A stretch of 64,000 nt of DNA from Lactobacillus sp. ESL0680 (lineage in GTDB: Bacteria > Bacillota > Bacilli > Lactobacillales > Lactobacillaceae). Shown here piece after piece: positions 17,819 through 26,696 of this stretch; within the stretch, counting starts at the first letter, position 1, and each line of letters opens with the position of its first letter. The stretch covers positions 372,001 to 436,000 of the forward strand of contig NZ_CP113945.1 in assembly GCF_029392855.1 (NCBI RefSeq), written 5' to 3'. Made by a program: the position numbers and the translations under genes. The notes beneath the pieces were generated by a model. It was given only the letters and a program-made list of their open reading frames with translations, ran no database searches and had not been told where the DNA came from.

Positions 17819-18634
17819 ATGAAAAAGAGATTTTGGTTGGTTTCTCTATTAGCTAGTTTGCTCTTGTTAACCGGTTGTGGCCGCAGCTTAAGTGACCAGT
17901 CAGTTTTGGACAATGTTAAGCGGACCAATACAATCAGCTGGGGCGTTAAGGGCGATGTTAAGCTGTTTGGTCTGATCGACGTTAAGGATGGTCAACCCAA
18001 GGGCTTCGATGTCGATATGGCTAAAGCAATCACGCGGCATATTTTGGGACCAACGGGTAAGGCTGAGTTTACGACGACTACCTCACAATCGCGGGTGCCA
18101 TTATTGAAGAACGGTAACGTTGATGCGGTAATTGCAACGATGTCGATTACGCCGGAACGGGAAAAGGTAATTTCTTTTTCTAAATCTTATTTTGACGCGG
18201 GGCAATCGCTATTAGTGCCAAAGAATTCGTCAATTCATAGTGTTAAGGATCTCAACGGCAAGACAGTTATTGGCGTAGTCGGTGCCAATTCAGTGGCTAA
18301 CATTAAAAAGGTGGCGCCAAAAGCTCACGTAATCGAATTGCAGGATTATGCCCAGGCAATGAACGCACTTAAGTCTCACCAAGGTGATGCCTTGACAACT
18401 GATAACGGGATTTTGTTTGGTTTAGCAGTGCAGAACCCGGGCTATCAGGTTCGCGGCGGCACGTTTACCGTGGAACCTTATGGTGTTGCCGTTAATAAGG
18501 GTCAGACTGGGTTTACTAAGGCTGTTGACAAGGCGGTTTTGGAAATGCAGCACGATGGCGAATACAACCGCTTGATTAAAAAATGGTTTGGTAATGTACC
18601 AGGATTTAAGTATAAGGAGTTGTATCGCAAATGA
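17819..18634 (+). CDS. glnH: Amino-acid ABC transporter substrate-binding lipoprotein (GlnH-like)
   Basis: Extracellular solute-binding protein, family 3. A lipoprotein signal with lipobox LLTGC places the acylated Cys at residue 20. The mature domain has the SBP3 patterns GFDVDMAKAI, VDAVIATMSITPEREKVISFS and YGVAVNKG. The AAGGAGGG ribosome site is excellent. The stop overlaps the start of the next permease (ATGA at 18631-18634), showing translational coupling. Substrate, most likely glutamine, glutamate or a related polar amino acid, is inferred from operon type. Confidence 0.9.
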   Translation: MKKRFWLVSLLASLLLLTGCGRSLSDQSVLDNVKRTNTISWGVKGDVKLFGLIDVKDGQPKGFDVDMAKAITRHILGPTGKAEFTTTTSQSRVPLLKNGNVDAVIATMSITPEREKVISFSKSYFDAGQSLLVPKNSSIHSVKDLNGKTVIGVVGANSVANIKKVAPKAHVIELQDYAQAMNALKSHQGDALTTDNGILFGLAVQNPGYQVRGGTFTVEPYGVAVNKGQTGFTKAVDKAVLEMQHDGEYNRLIKKWFGNVPGFKYKELYRK

Positions 18635-19269
18635 TTAATATTTTCTCTCATTTTAGTAGTCAACTGCTAGTTGGCTTGGGTTGGACTGTGTTGTCAAGCG
18701 TGATTGCCTTATTCTTCAGTCTAATCATTGGTACTGTCTTTGCGATTATGGAGATTGTACCGAACAAGGTTTTACGGACAATTGGACGTGCTTATGTCGA
18801 GATCTTCCGTAACATTCCGTTGTTGGTAATTACAATGTTCTTTTACCTTGTAATTCCAATGTATGTGGTTAAGATTAACGGCTTTACTGCTGGTACGATA
18901 GGACTAACGCTGTACACTTCAGCCTTTATTGCGGAAACAGTCCGCTCAGGTATTCAATCAGTTGCCGGCGGCCAGATGGAAGGTGCCCGCTCAACTGGGA
19001 TGACCTATTGGCAGTCAATGCGCTATATTATTTTGCCGCAGGCCTTTAAGATTGTTATTCCGCCGCTTGGCAACCAGTTTGTTAATTTGGTGAAAAATTC
19101 GTCGGTGTTGGCCTTTGTAGCTGGCTTTGACCTCATGTATCAAGCCAACTCAATTGCCTCGACAACTTTTGATACGATTAATAGCTATCTAGTAGTCGGC
19201 GTTTTGTATCTAATTATCACACTGCCACTTAGCTATTACATGCAGCATTTAGAGAAGAAATTGGCCTAG
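18631..19269 (+). CDS. Amino-acid ABC transporter permease (HisM/GlnP type)
   Basis: Membrane subunit with about five helices and 212 residues. The coupling-loop signature for ATPase contact is clear: SGIQSVAGGQMEGARSTGMT followed by ILPQAFKIVIPPLGNQF. It overlaps the binding-protein gene by four bases and is followed 13 bases later by a second permease, so the transporter is a heterodimer. RNIPLLV is the typical N-terminal HisM-family motif. Confidence 0.9.
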   Translation: MINIFSHFSSQLLVGLGWTVLSSVIALFFSLIIGTVFAIMEIVPNKVLRTIGRAYVEIFRNIPLLVITMFFYLVIPMYVVKINGFTAGTIGLTLYTSAFIAETVRSGIQSVAGGQMEGARSTGMTYWQSMRYIILPQAFKIVIPPLGNQFVNLVKNSSVLAFVAGFDLMYQANSIASTTFDTINSYLVVGVLYLIITLPLSYYMQHLEKKLA

Positions 19270-19282
19270 GGGGTGCAGAAAA

Positions 19283-19936
19283 ATGCAAAATTGGATTAAT
19301 GCTCTTTCGTGGCTCAATGTACGCTTTTTGCTGATGGGCCTTTGGGTGACAATTTATATTTCGGTAATTTCGGTAATTTTGAGTTTTATTTTGGGTTCAA
19401 TCTTGGGGATTATTCGCTACTCTAAGATTAAATTTGTTTCCAAAATTGTCGGCTTTATTATTGATATTATCCGTAATGTGCCCCTACTGTTGATTATTTT
19501 CTTCACCTATTTCGGATTGCCAAACTTTGGTCTGCGTCCCGAAACAATTCCCGCGGCGATTATTGCAATGACCGTTTTTGAATCAACAATGATTGCGGAA
19601 ATCGTGCGTTCAGGTATCCAGTCAGTTGACCCAGGTCAAATGGAAGGTGCCCGTTCAACCGGGATGAGCTTCGTGCAGGCATTGTGGCACGTTGTTTTGC
19701 CGCAGGCGTATAAGAATATGATCCCGACAATTATTAGTCAGTTTGTTTCCTTAATTAAGGATACGTCGCTAGCAACAATTATTGTGGTGCCGGAATTGAT
19801 GCAGCACGCGCAAGTTATTTATGGGCAAAATGCCAACTATATCTTGCCGATGTTTGCGGCTTTAGCAGTGCTTTACTTTATCGTTTGCTTCACGTTGTCA
19901 GTGATTGGTAATCAGATTGGTAAGAGGCTGTCGTAA
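19283..19936 (+). CDS. Amino-acid ABC transporter permease, second subunit
   Basis: Partner of the preceding permease with the same layout: RNVPLLLI early, SGIQSVDPGQMEGARSTGMS coupling loop, VLPQAYKNMIPTI and about five helices in 217 residues. The two permeases share the coupling-loop wording, consistent with duplication. It is the last gene of the operon and a terminator follows. Confidence 0.9.
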   Translation: MQNWINALSWLNVRFLLMGLWVTIYISVISVILSFILGSILGIIRYSKIKFVSKIVGFIIDIIRNVPLLLIIFFTYFGLPNFGLRPETIPAAIIAMTVFESTMIAEIVRSGIQSVDPGQMEGARSTGMSFVQALWHVVLPQAYKNMIPTIISQFVSLIKDTSLATIIVVPELMQHAQVIYGQNANYILPMFAALAVLYFIVCFTLSVIGNQIGKRLS

Positions 19937-19971
19937 TTCAACCAAACTATAAATTTTTAAAAAATAACGCG

Positions 19972-20001
19972 AAAAAGCTTGAGTTTGCTCAAGCTTTTTT
20001 T
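19972..20001 (+). terminator. Intrinsic terminator of the amino-acid ABC operon
   Basis: Perfect arms aaaaagcttgag (19972-19983) and ctcaagcttttt (19988-19999) with a four-base loop and a T run. Confidence 0.9.
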
Positions 20002-20037
20002 GTAGGCTAAAGGGAGATTATTTAGGAAAGATTGATT

Positions 20038-21192
20038 ATGAAAAGTTTTTTGTTTCGGCTTTACCTGCAAGTGATGAAGCTGTGGGCACGGTTTACCAGA
20101 ATAAATAACAAAAAGATTGTCGTGCTTAATGGAGCGGGCCGTTCAGGTTCTAATGGTTACCTGTTTGCCAAATATGTAGAAGCGCACCATCCAGATTACA
20201 CGGTCACACTGGTTGAGCCATGGCCGTCTTCACATTTATCTTTTGCAACTTGGCGGGAAATCGGCGCGGCTAAATTTGTTTTGACGACGCATCAGCCCTT
20301 TAAGGTTCGCAAGGGTCAGATTAACGTGCAATTTTGGCACGGGATACCTTTAAAACGAATGGGCATTATGGCCAACAATACTAAGGCTAGAGATAACAAG
20401 CGCAATCAGACATTGTGGCGCAAAACCGCGGATATTGTTTGTTCAAGTTCGGATTTATATGAAACCTTAATGAGCGCCTGCATTGGAGTTAGTGCTAACC
20501 AATACCGCCAGCTTGGCTTTCCGCGTCTTGATGCCCTACAGCATCCAGCAGTCAGTCAAAAGCAATTGCTACGCGACTTGTTTGGGGCAGTTGACGACCA
20601 TGCCCAAGTTGGGATTTACATGCCAACTTTTCGCTATGAATTAGATGATGAAAATGTCCTTGAGCAGATTAAGGCAGGGAATTTTTTAACTTTAGCTGAT
20701 TTTGATGCGCCGGCCTTAAATGCGGCGCTTAAAGAGCAGCACCAATATTTAATTGTGAAACTGCATCCTTATGAGATGAAGCTGTTTAACCATTTAAGCA
20801 GTCAATTCTCTAATATTGCCTTTTTGAATAATGATTATTTGGTTCAAAACGATTATGATTTGTATGAGCTGCTTGGCGCGACAGATTTTTTGCTAACTGA
20901 TTTTTCGTCGATTTATTTTGATTACCTAAATTTGGACAAGCCCGAGATTTTTCTTACTAATTATCTCAAGCAGTATGAACAAACGCGGGGCCTGCTCATG
21001 GGGCCGTATGAAGAAGTTGTGCCGGGGCAGTGTGTTAACCAGCAAGCCGAATTGATTGAGGCGCTGGGGCAGCTGGCGCGAGGTGAGGACAATTATCAAC
21101 CAAAGCGGCAATATTGGCGTCGTTTAACTAATCAAGTCTCTGCTCAATCAGCTTGCGAGAGAATTTTTACTTTCATGACCCAAAATTATTAG
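20038..21192 (+). CDS. CDP-glycerol glycerophosphotransferase family protein
   Basis: TagF/TagB-type enzyme (Glyphos_transf domain) that moves glycerol phosphate or ribitol phosphate from a CDP donor to a membrane-linked wall polymer. Of 384 residues, the core shows VQFWHGIPLKRMG, YMPTFR, LIVKLHPYE and the late LLTDFSSIYFDYL, all hallmarks of the family. The ATG at 20038 is 7 bases after AGGAAAG; a TTG six bases earlier lies too close to that site. It opens a tight operon with a flippase, a glycosyltransferase and a SprT-like gene, which points to teichoic-acid-like or phosphorylated wall polysaccharide. Confidence 0.88.
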   Translation: MKSFLFRLYLQVMKLWARFTRINNKKIVVLNGAGRSGSNGYLFAKYVEAHHPDYTVTLVEPWPSSHLSFATWREIGAAKFVLTTHQPFKVRKGQINVQFWHGIPLKRMGIMANNTKARDNKRNQTLWRKTADIVCSSSDLYETLMSACIGVSANQYRQLGFPRLDALQHPAVSQKQLLRDLFGAVDDHAQVGIYMPTFRYELDDENVLEQIKAGNFLTLADFDAPALNAALKEQHQYLIVKLHPYEMKLFNHLSSQFSNIAFLNNDYLVQNDYDLYELLGATDFLLTDFSSIYFDYLNLDKPEIFLTNYLKQYEQTRGLLMGPYEEVVPGQCVNQQAELIEALGQLARGEDNYQPKRQYWRRLTNQVSAQSACERIFTFMTQNY

Positions 21193-21202
21193 AGGAAAAA
21201 TT

Positions 21203-22633
21203 GTGAAAAAAACATTTTTAAATATTTTATATAATGCGGTTTACCAAATTTTCCTTGTCTTAGTACCGTTAATTACGGTGCCTTATTTGTCACGGATTTT
21301 GGGACCGAAAACCTATGGCATTTACAGTAATGTGAATAATATCATGCAATTCTTAATGATCTTTTGCACATTATCGATTTCGTATATTGGTATGCGGACA
21401 ATTGCGCAAGTGCGCGCCTTTGGGACTAAACAGGAATTAACCGATGCTTTTTGGGGGTTATGGTACTTTCAGGCATTAGCTAGTGTCGTGACAATTGCTA
21501 TAGTGGTTGTTGCCGCTAGCTTATTCCATATTAAGTACTGGAATTACCTACTATTGATGCTGCCGTATTTGATTTCGGCACAAGTGGATATTTCGTGGTT
21601 CTTTCAAGGGTTGGCGGCGTTTGGCCGGGTCGTTTTGAAGAACACGGCGGTTAAACTAGTCTCGGTAGTTTTAATTTTGCTTTGGGTCACAAGTCCCAGT
21701 GACTTGTGGAAATATATGCTGATTATGTCGGTGTCCACAATGCTTGGATCATTTGTCTTTTGGTTTGATATTCATCGCTTTGTTGGTGGACCAGTCAAGC
21801 ATTTTTATAAGTACCAAACGACAATTAAGGCCATTATTACCCTACTAATTCCGCAGATTGCCACGCAAATTTATACGTCATTAGATAAACCAATTTTGGG
21901 AATTTTCAAAAATTCAACTCAAGTAGCGTTCTATGATAATTCGCAGCGGATTTCGAATATGGTTTTGGGAGTAATTACCAGTATTTCGCTGGTAATTATG
22001 CCCAAAATGGCGAGTGAGGGTAAAGATGAGCAGCGTCTTGTCTTGAAAAAGTCGCTTGAAGCGACGGTCTGGCTGGGTACCATGTTTGCGGTGATTATCA
22101 TGGCTAACACGCGAGAATTTGTACCATTCTTTTTTGGCGCAAAGTTTACGCCGATGGTGCCATTGATGTTCTTTTTTACGTTAACAATTGTCATGATTCC
22201 CACAGGTGGGGTCTTTGCCAATCAGTTTGCCTTAGCCAACCACCGCGATCGCGATTATGCACTGCCGGTAATAGTTGGTGCGATTTTGGAAGTAGTGTTG
22301 AGCTTCTTTTTAGACCAATTTTATGGCGCTACTGGTGCAATGGTCGCAATTTTAATTACTGAATTTGTCGTTTTGATTTTGCGGTTGTGGATTGTCCGTG
22401 ACGGCTATGATTTTAAATATTCTTTCAAGGAAATCCCGAAGTACTTTGTGATCGCAGCGATTGTTTTGGCGGCAGGTATGTTAATGCCGCAGCTGGTGTC
22501 GTCGGCTTTTCTAAATATGACGATTAAGTCAGTTATCATGCTTGTACTCTACATGGCATTAATGTTTATGATGCGGCTTGATTTTAATCAGGATATTGTG
22601 CAGTTAATTAAAAATTTTCTCAAACGAGGTTAA
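21203..22633 (+). CDS. Polysaccharide flippase (Wzx/MATE-like)
   Basis: Membrane exporter that flips lipid-linked oligosaccharide units across the membrane. The 476 residues contain about 12-14 helices and begin with the family-typical LITVPYLSRILGPKTYGIYS; DISWFFQG and SLDKPILGIF are also characteristic. The start codon is GTG at 21203, chosen because AGAGGAAAA lies directly upstream and no closer ATG exists. Only 10 bases separate it from the preceding CDP-glycerol enzyme, so it is co-transcribed and probably exports that enzyme's product. Confidence 0.9.
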   Translation: MKKTFLNILYNAVYQIFLVLVPLITVPYLSRILGPKTYGIYSNVNNIMQFLMIFCTLSISYIGMRTIAQVRAFGTKQELTDAFWGLWYFQALASVVTIAIVVVAASLFHIKYWNYLLLMLPYLISAQVDISWFFQGLAAFGRVVLKNTAVKLVSVVLILLWVTSPSDLWKYMLIMSVSTMLGSFVFWFDIHRFVGGPVKHFYKYQTTIKAIITLLIPQIATQIYTSLDKPILGIFKNSTQVAFYDNSQRISNMVLGVITSISLVIMPKMASEGKDEQRLVLKKSLEATVWLGTMFAVIIMANTREFVPFFFGAKFTPMVPLMFFFTLTIVMIPTGGVFANQFALANHRDRDYALPVIVGAILEVVLSFFLDQFYGATGAMVAILITEFVVLILRLWIVRDGYDFKYSFKEIPKYFVIAAIVLAAGMLMPQLVSSAFLNMTIKSVIMLVLYMALMFMMRLDFNQDIVQLIKNFLKRG

Positions 22634-22635
22634 AG

Positions 22636-23334
22636 ATGATTCCTAAAATTATTCACTATGTATGGGTTGGCGGTAATCCGAAGCCCAAGAACATTCAGCG
22701 GTGCATGCGAACTTGGCAAAAGCACCTTAAGGGCTATCAGATTATTGAGTGGAACGAGCAGAATTTCGATATTCACGAAAATAAGTACGTTGAGCAGGCT
22801 TACAAGGCCAAAAAATGGGCCTTTGTTTCCGATTATATTCGTGCAAAGGCCGTTTACGAGATGGGCGGGATTTATTTAGATACCGATGTGTTGGTGTTAG
22901 ATGATTTGACCTCATTATTAAATAATCATGCCTTTGTAGGGTTTGAAAATCAGGATAATCCGTTTACGGCGGTTTTTGGTGCTGAACCCAAACATCCGTT
23001 ATTAAAAGATATGCTGGCATATTATGATGACCGCAATTTTACCTTTGATAGTCAGGATCAGATGGCTGGTGTTAATACGGTGTCAGTTGCTGATATTTTA
23101 AAAGAAAAGTATGGTGCGGTTGCCAATAATCAGGAGCAAGTTCTGCAGACGGGTATCCATGTTTATCCTGATGGTGTTTTGTGTAATCCGTCAGCTAATA
23201 GCAAGACAATCCATGTCTTCACGGGGACTTGGATGGAGGGAGCCAAACCATTCAAGCGTAAACTGGTGACGGCGCTAAAGGTTCGGATTAAAACGAGGCG
23301 TGAAGCAGCCTTGTATGCACGCTGTTTCAGGTAG
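22636..23334 (+). CDS. DXD-motif glycosyltransferase (capsular/wall polysaccharide)
   Basis: Sugar transferase of the Gly_transf_sug family. It shows the family opening MIPKIIHYVWVGG, SDYIRAKAVYEMGGIYLDTDV with the metal-binding DTD, and a GFENQ segment. At 232 residues it is complete. It starts two bases after the flippase stop and ends two bases before the next gene, so it belongs to the same operon. Donor and acceptor are unknown. Confidence 0.88.
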   Translation: MIPKIIHYVWVGGNPKPKNIQRCMRTWQKHLKGYQIIEWNEQNFDIHENKYVEQAYKAKKWAFVSDYIRAKAVYEMGGIYLDTDVLVLDDLTSLLNNHAFVGFENQDNPFTAVFGAEPKHPLLKDMLAYYDDRNFTFDSQDQMAGVNTVSVADILKEKYGAVANNQEQVLQTGIHVYPDGVLCNPSANSKTIHVFTGTWMEGAKPFKRKLVTALKVRIKTRREAALYARCFR

Positions 23335-23336
23335 TA

Positions 23337-23798
23337 ATGATTGAAGCAGAATTACAAAAGCTGGTTGAAGAAATTGCTGTGAAATATTTTGGCCAGCCCT
23401 TTAGGCATCAAGTTAACATCAATTACCGCATGACTACTACTGGTGGACGTTACCGGTTAAAAGACCATCAAATTGAAATTAACGCGCACTTTTTAATCCC
23501 GCAATATCGCCATGAGTTAATTGGGATTATTAAGCATGAGTTAACGCATTATTTTTTGCACTTATCTGGTCAAGGCTATCGTCATCGCGACCAAGACTTC
23601 AAACAGCTACTAAATCAGGTTGGCGGTTCACGCTTTGCACCGGATATTGGTCTAGGTAAAAAGCAGCAGTGTAAGTATCTGTATTCTTGCCAAAAATGCG
23701 GTCAAGAATATTGGCGTGTTCGCCAAATTAACGTGCGTCGTTATGGCTGCGGTAAATGCGGCGGCAAGCTAAAATTAGTAAAAAAGTTATTGGGTTAG
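23337..23798 (+). CDS. SprT-like zinc metalloprotease-fold protein
   Basis: Cytosolic SprT-family protein of 153 residues with the zinc-protease motif HELTH (GIIKHELTHYFLHL) and a third histidine downstream (YRHRDQDF). The C-terminal zinc ribbon is CQKCGQEYW...YGCGKCGG. Firmicute members of this family (YdcK/SprT-like) are common but their substrate is unsettled. It is joined to the wall-polymer operon by a two-base gap, probably by chance of arrangement. The terminator stem begins inside its last codons. Confidence 0.85.
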   Translation: MIEAELQKLVEEIAVKYFGQPFRHQVNINYRMTTTGGRYRLKDHQIEINAHFLIPQYRHELIGIIKHELTHYFLHLSGQGYRHRDQDFKQLLNQVGGSRFAPDIGLGKKQQCKYLYSCQKCGQEYWRVRQINVRRYGCGKCGGKLKLVKKLLG

Positions 23799-23824
23799 AC
23801 TTAGACAGCCAATAGCTTTTTTTA
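23784..23824 (+). terminator. Intrinsic terminator of the wall-polymer operon
   Basis: Arms aagttattgg (23784-23793) and ccaatagctt (23809-23818) with a T run after. It overlaps the end of the SprT-like gene. Confidence 0.75.
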
Positions 23825-23825
23825 T

Positions 23826-23882
23826 TTGACAGATTGTTAGGCACCAAACTATAATTCAAAGTAGTAAATTTAGGTACCTAAC
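23826..23882 (+). promoter_or_regulatory. Promoter and double operator of the MarR-ABC unit
   Basis: TTGACA (23826-23831) and TATAAT (23850-23855) are 18 bases apart. A perfect 12-base palindrome TTAGGTACCTAA (23870-23881) lies just downstream. A diverged copy, GTTAGGCACC (23836-23845), fills the -35/-10 spacer. Both fit MarR-type binding, which would block RNA polymerase and autoregulate the operon. Confidence 0.8.
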
Positions 23883-23905
23883 AAAATTCAAAAGGACGAT
23901 TAATT

Positions 23906-24565
23906 ATGAGTGCAACAAATCAAAACTTAATGAAGCAACTAACTTTTATTATGCGTGCCAGTCGCTACTTTATGTACCAAAATAAGCAGCCGTTTTCTGG
24001 GCAAAAAAGGGTCTTGGCTGTCTTAAATTTGGAAGACGGATTGACACAAAACTATTTGGCGGAAGTTCTGGCACTTAAGCCGGGATCGCTAGCGGAACTG
24101 CTAAAAAAGCTGGAAACAAAAGGCGAGATTAGGCGCGAAACTGATCCTGATGATCGCAGAGTTAAGCGGGTCTATTTGACTGCTGCTGGCAAAGAGCGGG
24201 TTGCCAATTTAAATGAACAGTCCCAAGAAAATACTGAGACTGACTTTTTTGCTGGGTTAACAGCTGAGGAGCAAGCTAAGTTCAGTAATTATTTAGAAAA
24301 AATTGCGGCGGGCTGGGATGATTCTTTCAAAAAGCAGGCACAACAGTTTGTCGACCCAACGACTAAGATGAAAGAGATGAACAAGTGGCGCACGCAAATG
24401 CGTGAGCGTAATTATTCACCAGAAGAGCGGGATGAATTTTGTCACAAAATGCACGGCTGGCACCGGCGCTGCCATGATTTTGACTACAATGACCACCATT
24501 ATAAGCATGAATATGACCACGATTTTTGGCGTAATTTTTGGCATAATGAGGATAATGAAATATAA
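23906..24565 (+). CDS. MarR-family regulator with His/Asp-rich C-terminal tail
   Basis: Winged-helix regulator. Residues about 30-100 show LNLEDGLTQNYLAEVLALKPGSLAELLKKLETKG and the IRRETDPDDRRVKRVYLTAAG wing typical of MarR. At 219 residues it exceeds the usual 140-160, because a tail from about residue 150 carries many His, Asp, Cys, Trp and Glu residues (HKMHGWHRRCHDF, then DHHYKHEYDHDFW). This could bind a metal ion. The double palindrome in its promoter supports autoregulation, and it precedes a multidrug ABC exporter that it probably represses. The metal idea is inference. Confidence 0.88.
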   Translation: MSATNQNLMKQLTFIMRASRYFMYQNKQPFSGQKRVLAVLNLEDGLTQNYLAEVLALKPGSLAELLKKLETKGEIRRETDPDDRRVKRVYLTAAGKERVANLNEQSQENTETDFFAGLTAEEQAKFSNYLEKIAAGWDDSFKKQAQQFVDPTTKMKEMNKWRTQMRERNYSPEERDEFCHKMHGWHRRCHDFDYNDHHYKHEYDHDFWRNFWHNEDNEI

Positions 24566-24580
24566 TTAAAAACAATGATT

Positions 24581-24612
24581 AAAAGTTTTTCCGCGAGTGA
24601 AAAACTTTTTGT
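24581..24612 (+). terminator. Weak terminator or attenuator between MarR and ABC genes
   Basis: Arms aaaagttttt (24581-24590) and aaaaactttt (24600-24609) with T residues. The stem is A+T-rich, so read-through into the ABC gene is plausible. Confidence 0.6.
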
Positions 24613-24639
24613 TTAGTTTAAGAGAAAGTCGGTAATTAG

Positions 24640-26391
24640 ATGGCGTCGAAATCACGCAAGAATGAAACACAAGAGGTTAAGCTGAAAGACTTTTTTCAGC
24701 TGTTAAAGGGACTAGACCTGAAAAAAGGATTGTTTATCCTGGGGCTTATTTTCAGTTTGATTACTAGCGGTGCCAATTTACTATTACCGCTGTTAACCAA
24801 GCAATTGGTAGATACGAGCAGTCTGGCAAAGTTTAATATGCAAGTGTTGCTGATTTTAATAGTGATTTTTGTCGTGCAATTAATTTTGGGAACCATTGGC
24901 GGTTATATTTTGCGTTATTTTGGCGAGAGTGCCGTGAAAAAATTACGTGAAAAGTTGTGGACGCACTTGTTACGCCTGCCAGTTTCTTATTTTGACGTGA
25001 ATAAGGCGGGTGAAAGCAGCTCACGGCTAGTTAATGACACGGGAATTATTAAAGACTTGATTACTTCACAGTTTCCTAATTTTATTACCGGAGCGATTCA
25101 GTTACTGTTTTCCGTTATTATCTTATTCATCATGGACTGGCGCATGGCGGCGTTAATGTTCATTAGTGTGCCGGTAGTAGTTATTATTTTGATTCCAATT
25201 GGGAAAATCATGGCCCGGCTTGGTCGCCAGATGCAGGCAGCGACGGCTGACTTTAATGGTGACGTTAGTGAAAAATTGTCCGAGGTTCGCTTGATTAAGG
25301 CAAGCAATGGGGAACAATTCGAAGAACAGCGCGGTAAAAATTTTATCGGTCGCATTTTTACGATTGGAATTAAAGATGCCAGAGTTGAGGCAATTTTACA
25401 GCCGATTATGACCACCGTGATGATGGGTGTTTTTGCGGGAATTTTGGCTTACGGGATTGTCCGCCTCAGTCAAGGCACATTAACTTCAGGGACGTTGGTT
25501 GCCTTTATTCTTTATCTGTTTAACGTGATTGCTCCAGTTGCCAGCTTTGCGACCTTCTTCTCGCAGCTGCAAAAGGCAATGGGCTCAACTGAACGTATTC
25601 AGGAAATTTTGCGGCTGCAGCCAGAAAAAGGGCTGACGCACCAGCAACTTGATGTTGAGGGTAAGACCTTAGTTGCCAGCGATTTGCAGTTTAGTTATCT
25701 TCCAGAAGAACCAGTGCTGAAGTCAATTTCTTTTAAGGCGGAGCCGAATACGGTTGTCGCGTTTGCTGGTCCCAGTGGTGCCGGTAAGTCAACAATCTTT
25801 TCTTTACTTGAGCGTTTTTATCAACCCGATAGCGGGCAAATTACGGTTGATGGGCAAGATATTGCTGAGATTGACTTGCGTGATTGGCGCTCACAGATTG
25901 GCTATGTTTCGCAAAACAGTGCCATCTTTTCGGGAACAATTCGCGATAATTTGCAGTATGGCTTAGAAAAAGACTTGAGCGATGAAGATTTATGGCGGGG
26001 GTTATCCTTGGCGTATGCCGACCAGTTTGTTAAAGAATTTCCGCACCAATTAGAAACCGAAATCGGTGAACGGGGAATTAAATTATCGGGTGGTCAAAAG
26101 CAGCGTCTGGCAATTGCACGGGCCTTTCTGCGTGATCCGAAAATTTTGATGCTTGATGAAGCTACCGCCAGTCTTGATTCAGAATCCGAAGGCAAAGTTC
26201 AGCAGGCACTTGACCAACTAATGGTTGGCAGAACCACGCTGGTCATTGCCCACCGGCTGGCGACAATTGTTGGCGCCGACCAAATTTACTTTGTTGAGCA
26301 TGGGCAGGTTACCGGGCATGGCACGCATAGTGAACTGATGGCAACTCATAAACTGTATGCGCGTTATGTTCAGGAACAAATGGTTGACTAG
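24640..26391 (+). CDS. Multidrug ABC exporter, half-transporter (BmrA/LmrA type)
   Basis: Homodimer-forming drug or lipid exporter of 583 residues. Six helices in the N-terminal ABC membrane domain (about residues 25-310) precede the ATPase domain with GPSGAGKST, Q-loop GYVSQNSAIF, signature LSGGQKQRLAIARAF, Walker B ILMLDEATASLD and the switch His in VIAHRLAT. It follows the MarR gene by 74 bases and is probably controlled by it. Substrates are unknown. Confidence 0.92.
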   Translation: MASKSRKNETQEVKLKDFFQLLKGLDLKKGLFILGLIFSLITSGANLLLPLLTKQLVDTSSLAKFNMQVLLILIVIFVVQLILGTIGGYILRYFGESAVKKLREKLWTHLLRLPVSYFDVNKAGESSSRLVNDTGIIKDLITSQFPNFITGAIQLLFSVIILFIMDWRMAALMFISVPVVVIILIPIGKIMARLGRQMQAATADFNGDVSEKLSEVRLIKASNGEQFEEQRGKNFIGRIFTIGIKDARVEAILQPIMTTVMMGVFAGILAYGIVRLSQGTLTSGTLVAFILYLFNVIAPVASFATFFSQLQKAMGSTERIQEILRLQPEKGLTHQQLDVEGKTLVASDLQFSYLPEEPVLKSISFKAEPNTVVAFAGPSGAGKSTIFSLLERFYQPDSGQITVDGQDIAEIDLRDWRSQIGYVSQNSAIFSGTIRDNLQYGLEKDLSDEDLWRGLSLAYADQFVKEFPHQLETEIGERGIKLSGGQKQRLAIARAFLRDPKILMLDEATASLDSESEGKVQQALDQLMVGRTTLVIAHRLATIVGADQIYFVEHGQVTGHGTHSELMATHKLYARYVQEQMVD

Positions 26392-26459
26392 TTTTTCAAA
26401 AAAAGACACAGAAAACTCTTGTGCAAAAGTCAATTTTGCGTTATAGTATTCTTTGTGTC

Positions 26460-26545
26460 GCGGGCATGGCGGAATGGCAGACGCGCAAGACTAAGGATCT
26501 TGTGATCGTTTTTAGATCGTGGAAGTTCGAGTCTTCTTGCCCGCA
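26460..26545 (+). tRNA. tRNA-Leu (anticodon AAG)
   Basis: An 86-base cloverleaf with acceptor arms GCGGGCA and TGCCCGC. The anticodon stem caaga/tcttg encloses the seven-base loop ctaagga, giving anticodon AAG. A long variable arm (gatcg...gatcg) marks a class II tRNA, and the T loop is TTCGAGT. The discriminator base is A73; CCA is not encoded (CTA follows). A33-36 reading gives leucine codons CUU/CUC. A TATAGT box lies about 15 bases upstream, and a terminator follows, so it is a single-gene unit. Confidence 0.93.
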
Positions 26546-26551
26546 CTAAGT

Positions 26552-26577
26552 AATGGAGCTACGGCTCCATTTTTTGT
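26552..26577 (+). terminator. Intrinsic terminator of tRNA-Leu
   Basis: Perfect arms aatggagc (26552-26559) and gctccatt (26564-26571) with loop tacg, then a T run. Confidence 0.9.
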
Positions 26578-26696
26578 TTTAGAGAGTTATTCTGGATAGA
26601 GTAGCTCTTTTTATTTTAAAAATTAATTACATTGCAAAATTTACGACCAAGACAGGTTATACTTAGGGTACTAATATTTTAAGTAAGGAAAATTTT

